64,000 bases of DNA from Haloarcula sp. DT43 (lineage in GTDB: Archaea > Halobacteriota > Halobacteria > Halobacteriales > Haloarculaceae): contig NZ_JAYMGZ010000004.1 of the NCBI RefSeq assembly GCF_037078405.1, forward strand, positions 248,001 through 312,000. The letters run 5' to 3'. A model generated the notes under the pieces. The model was not told the DNA's origin and did no database searches. It was given only the letters and a program-made list of their open reading frames with translations. The position numbers and the translations under genes were made by a program. Shown here one piece after another: positions 61,188 through 64,000 of the stretch. Numbering within the stretch: the first letter of the stretch is position 1; every line of letters begins with the position of its first letter.

Positions 61188-62264
61188 CTACAGGTCGATT
61201 GACAGCAGCGATTCGACGTCGACGCCGTCGTCGAGTAGCGTCCGCATACGCTCGACCGTGGCCTCGTTGCGCGTCTGCCCGGTCCGGAGCACCTCCTCGA
61301 CCCGGTCTATCGTGGTCCGGGTATCCGACTGCACCGACAGGACCGGGATGTTCCGGTCGGCCGCCTGCCCGATGACCGCGCTGGCGGGCTGGAACCCGCC
61401 GGTGAGGAGTAGCGCCTTGATACCGGACGCTTCGAGGGCCGCGGTCTGGACCTCCGAGCGGTCGCCGCCGGTGACGACGACGGCGTCGCGGGTGCGGCGG
61501 AAGCGTTCCAGCGCGCTGCTGCCGCTCATCGCGCCGACGCTGAACCGCTCGACGTGGACGTCGGTGTTGGCGTCGCCGGTGAGGATGTCCGCGCCGAGGC
61601 TCCGCGCGAGGTCGGCGACGGTAACGCCGGCCAGCGAGCGGTCGCGGGGCAGGATTCCGTGGACCGGTATCCCCTCGCTTTCGAGGAACGGGACCACGTC
61701 GTCGGCGAGTTCGTCCACCGTCGCGTCGGTAATCCCGTTGAACAGCACCCCGTCGAGCCGGTCGCCGATGGCCCGGGCCGTGGACAGAATCTCGTCGGTG
61801 TCGCTCGGCGTGTCGTAGCCGGTGACTAACAGCACGCGGGCGTCCAGCAGCTCCGCGATGTCGACATCGGTGAGGTCGACGATGCTCCCGGTCGCCAGGT
61901 CGCTGCTCCCCTCGACGAGGAGCAGGTCGTTTCCGTCCGAACACGTCTCGATGCTCTCTTGCAGTCGCTCACGGAGGTCGTCGGGGTCCTCGCGCCCGCG
62001 GATGGCCTCCTGGATGAACGTCGGCGAATAGACGATGGGCTCCATCTCGTGGAGGTCGGTCTCGAGGCCGAGCAGTTCGCGGGCGAGCATCGGGTCCTCG
62101 TCCCGCGTCTTGCCGACCGCGCTCCGCAGTCGCGTCCCCTTGGGCTTCATGTAGCCGACGTCGTAGCCCGCGTCGTGGGCGCGTGTCGCCAGCGCGAGCG
62201 TGATTGCCGTCTTGCCGATACCTTCCTCCGTTGACGTGACGAGTAGCGTGTTCGTGTCGGTCAT
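61188..62264 (-). CDS. BioD-like ATPase domain plus DRTGG domain protein
   Basis: 358 residues. The N-terminal half is a dethiobiotin-synthetase-like P-loop domain (VTSTEEGIGKTAITLALATRA, then GYMKPKGTRLR). The C-terminal half is a DRTGG domain (about 215-325: LTGDANTDVHVERFSVGAMSG, then AVVVTGGDRSEVQTAALE). This layout equals the N-terminal regulatory part of long phosphotransacetylases, without the catalytic part. The stop of the Acd gene upstream overlaps its start by ATGA, so it is tied to acetate/acetyl-CoA metabolism, probably as a nucleotide-sensing regulator. Function inferred. Confidence 0.83.
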   Translation of the reverse strand: MTDTNTLLVTSTEEGIGKTAITLALATRAHDAGYDVGYMKPKGTRLRSAVGKTRDEDPMLARELLGLETDLHEMEPIVYSPTFIQEAIRGREDPDDLRERLQESIETCSDGNDLLLVEGSSDLATGSIVDLTDVDIAELLDARVLLVTGYDTPSDTDEILSTARAIGDRLDGVLFNGITDATVDELADDVVPFLESEGIPVHGILPRDRSLAGVTVADLARSLGADILTGDANTDVHVERFSVGAMSGSSALERFRRTRDAVVVTGGDRSEVQTAALEASGIKALLLTGGFQPASAVIGQAADRNIPVLSVQSDTRTTIDRVEEVLRTGQTRNEATVERMRTLLDDGVDVESLLSIDL

Positions 62265-64000
62265 AGTTGCTCCTGGTCGAGGGTTAGCCGCAGGTCGACC
62301 GCCTGCACCCCGTCGGGCGTCGCGACGAGGGGGTTGATGTCCAGTTCGACGATAGCGGGGAAGTCAGTGACGAGTTGCGAGAGCCGCTGGATGGTCTCGA
62401 CCAGCGTGGCCTCGTCGACTGGGTCGCGGCCCCGCGCGCCGCGCAACAGCGGCGCTGAGTCGATGTCGTCGAGCATCCCCTTCGCCTCGTTCTCGCTGAC
62501 GGGGGCGACGCTGACCGTGTTGTCTTCGAGCACCTCGACGAAGATGCCGCCGAGTCCGAACAACAGCAGCGGGCCGAACTGCGGGTCGCGGTTCATCCCG
62601 AGAATCGTCTCGACGCCGGCGTCGAGGTCGACCATCTCCTGCACCTGGACGCCGAGAATCGTCGCGTCCTCCTGGTAGTTTCGCGCTCTGACGACGAGGT
62701 CCTCGTAGGTGTCGCGGACGTCCTCGACCGGGACGCCGACCTCGACGCCGCCGATGTCTGACTTGTGGAGGATGTCCGGGCTGACGATTTTCATGACCAC
62801 GTCGTCGCCGACCTCCTCGGCGACAGCCTCCGCCTCGACGGGCGAGGAGACGACCTCGCCTTGGGGCGTCGGAATCCCGTAGGCGTCGAGCAGTTCCATC
62901 GCCTCAACGCCGAGCCGGTTCGACCCCCGCCGGGCACCGGATTCGAGCACCTCGCGGGCGCGCTCGCGGTCCACGTCGAAGGTCGTCGGCTCGTCGTATT
63001 CGGTCGCCTTGATTTCCCGGTAGCGCCTGAGCGCGTCCAGGCCCCCGACGGCCCGCGCCGGGTCGAAGTAGTTCGGGACGCCCGCTTCGCTGAGGACCGA
63101 CGCGCCGGCATCGACCGACTTCCCGCCCATCAGCGTCGCCGCGACGGGCTTCCCGAACCGCTCCTGTTGTTCGACGACGCTCTCGGCGAGCTCCTCGAAG
63201 GACAGCACCGCCGTCGGACAGGCGACGACCACGGCCATCGAGACGCCGTCGTCGGCCAGCACCGTCTCCAGCGCCGTCTCGAACCGCTCCGCCGGGGCGT
63301 CCCCGATGATGTCGACCGGGTTGTAGATGTTCGCCTCGTCGGGCATCTCCTCGCGGAGCCGGGAGAACGTCTCGTCGCCGAACTGCGCGAGGTTCAGGCC
63401 CGAGTCCCCGACGGCGTCGGTCGTCATCACGCCGGGCCCGCCCGCGTTCGTGACGATGGCGATGTCGTCGCCCTCCGGGAGCGGCTGGCCGGCGAGAATC
63501 TGGGCGTAGTCGAACAGCTCCTGGACGGACTCGACGCGGAGCGTCCCGGCCTTGTCCAGGCCCGCTTCGTAGGCCCGCTCGGACCCCGCCATCGCGCCGG
63601 TGTGGGAGGCCGCCGCGCTCGCGCCCGCGTCCGTGCGGCCGGACTTGACGAGGACAATCGGTGTGTCCTGTGTCACTTCACGGGCCGTCTGGACGAACGA
63701 GGAGCCGTCGTTGATGTCTTCGAGATAGCCCAGAATGACGTCGGTGTCGGGGTCGTCGCCCCACTCGGCGACGAAGTCGCTCTCGTCTAGCACCGCCTTG
63801 TTCCCCAGGGAGACGATGTCCTTGAACCCCACGTCGCGCTCGGCGGCCCAGTCTAGCACCGCAGTGATGAACGCGCCCGACTGGCTCATGAAGGAGATGT
63901 CGCCGTCGTTCGCCATCTCGTTGCCGAAGGTGGCGTTGAGTCCGACGGGCGTCGACATCACGCCGAGGCTGTTGGGACCGACCAGGTTCAGGTCGTACTC
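62261..64000 (-). CDS. acd: Acetate-CoA ligase (ADP-forming), N-terminus outside window
   Basis: 579 residues visible; the frame is open to the right edge. Catalyses acetyl-CoA + ADP + Pi to acetate + CoA + ATP, the archaeal acetate-forming route. The visible part starts inside the CoA-ligase alpha portion (LVGPNSLGVMSTPVGLNATF, MSQSGAFITAVLDWAAE, SHTGAMAGSE with the phosphohistidine region, TNAGGPGVMTTDA). It continues into the fused ATP-grasp beta portion (TPQGEVVSS, VVMKIVSPDILHKSDIGGV, LVVRARNYQEDA, LLLFGLGGIFVEVL, DINPLVA). A single-chain alpha-beta fusion, as in haloarchaea. Confidence 0.93.
   Translation of the reverse strand, partial: EYDLNLVGPNSLGVMSTPVGLNATFGNEMANDGDISFMSQSGAFITAVLDWAAERDVGFKDIVSLGNKAVLDESDFVAEWGDDPDTDVILGYLEDINDGSSFVQTAREVTQDTPIVLVKSGRTDAGASAAASHTGAMAGSERAYEAGLDKAGTLRVESVQELFDYAQILAGQPLPEGDDIAIVTNAGGPGVMTTDAVGDSGLNLAQFGDETFSRLREEMPDEANIYNPVDIIGDAPAERFETALETVLADDGVSMAVVVACPTAVLSFEELAESVVEQQERFGKPVAATLMGGKSVDAGASVLSEAGVPNYFDPARAVGGLDALRRYREIKATEYDEPTTFDVDRERAREVLESGARRGSNRLGVEAMELLDAYGIPTPQGEVVSSPVEAEAVAEEVGDDVVMKIVSPDILHKSDIGGVEVGVPVEDVRDTYEDLVVRARNYQEDATILGVQVQEMVDLDAGVETILGMNRDPQFGPLLLFGLGGIFVEVLEDNTVSVAPVSENEAKGMLDDIDSAPLLRGARGRDPVDEATLVETIQRLSQLVTDFPAIVELDINPLVATPDGVQAVDLRLTLDQEQL

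Overview
The window is a 64 kb stretch of a haloarchaeal chromosome, most like Haloarcula/Halomicroarcula in style (genus not provable from sequence alone). The signs are high GC, very acidic proteins, Tat-type lipoprotein signals, leaderless transcripts with TATA boxes about 27 bases before the start codon, archaeal information-processing genes (TFE, aMBF1, NOP5, fibrillarin, Trm56, a TFB-like protein) and a PGF-CTERM surface protein. Genes are dense, on both strands, and often overlap by ATGA. Both window edges cut genes: a Cdc48-type AAA ATPase at the left and an ADP-forming acetyl-CoA synthetase at the right.

Layout. 1-11 kb: Cdc48-like ATPase, a DUF4349 lipoprotein, a nitrilase-family amidohydrolase with an SRPBCC partner, small DNA-binding and membrane proteins, a double LEA-domain exported protein, a PhoU regulator with an AbrB domain, an ATP-NAD kinase-like protein, a CinA/MoaB-like protein, tRNA-Glu(CTC) and a membrane-anchored HTH regulator. 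11-16.7 kb: a complete branched-chain amino acid type ABC importer (livH-M-G-F), with its substrate-binding lipoprotein converging on it. That binding protein is the most striking object here: its two half-domains are in swapped order, so it appears to be a natural circular permutant. 16.8-20.6 kb: superoxide dismutase, photolyase, enoyl-CoA hydratase and two small conserved proteins. 20.8-30.9 kb: a menaquinone locus (menF-menD, menB and menE-menC-menA) interleaved with a membrane J-protein, a small membrane protein, an HTH regulator and an NRDE protein. 31-38 kb: an acyl-CoA ligase, a glycine/methionine-rich protein, a beta-propeller lipoprotein, a PGF-CTERM protein, a DUF2797 protein, a PEBP-like protein and a sugar-nucleotide epimerase.

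38-47.6 kb: DsbA-like lipoprotein, trm56, a sulfatase/phosphatase-superfamily enzyme with DHFR, then an information-processing block (zinc ribbon, tfe, DUF2110, DUF5803, nop5, fibrillarin), gamma-glutamylcysteine ligase, an HTH protein and archaeal coaD. 47.6-49.4 kb: a stand-alone TFB-like cyclin-fold protein, tRNA-Leu(TAG) followed by a second copy of its 3' end (an attachment-site scar), tRNA-Leu(GAG) and aMBF1. 49.4-52.2 kb: acyl-CoA dehydrogenase, HAD hydrolase, a small membrane protein and panB. 52.2-56.8 kb: a terminal oxidase locus (coxB, coxA, an unknown membrane protein, coxC). 56.9-61 kb: a bioB-bioU-bioF-bioD operon. It has no bioA, and the dehydrogenase-like second gene fits BioU, the known BioA replacement. 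61.2-64 kb: a BioD-like/DRTGG protein coupled to the ADP-forming acetyl-CoA synthetase.

How it fits together: the men locus (menaquinone) and the cox locus both serve aerobic electron transport; panB and coaD serve coenzyme A synthesis; the liv system, the acyl-CoA enzymes and Acd connect amino/fatty acid uptake and breakdown to acetyl-CoA and acetate; the tfe/nop5/flpA/trm56/tRNA genes are core information processing. No CRISPR array, insertion sequence, integrase or replication origin was recognised.
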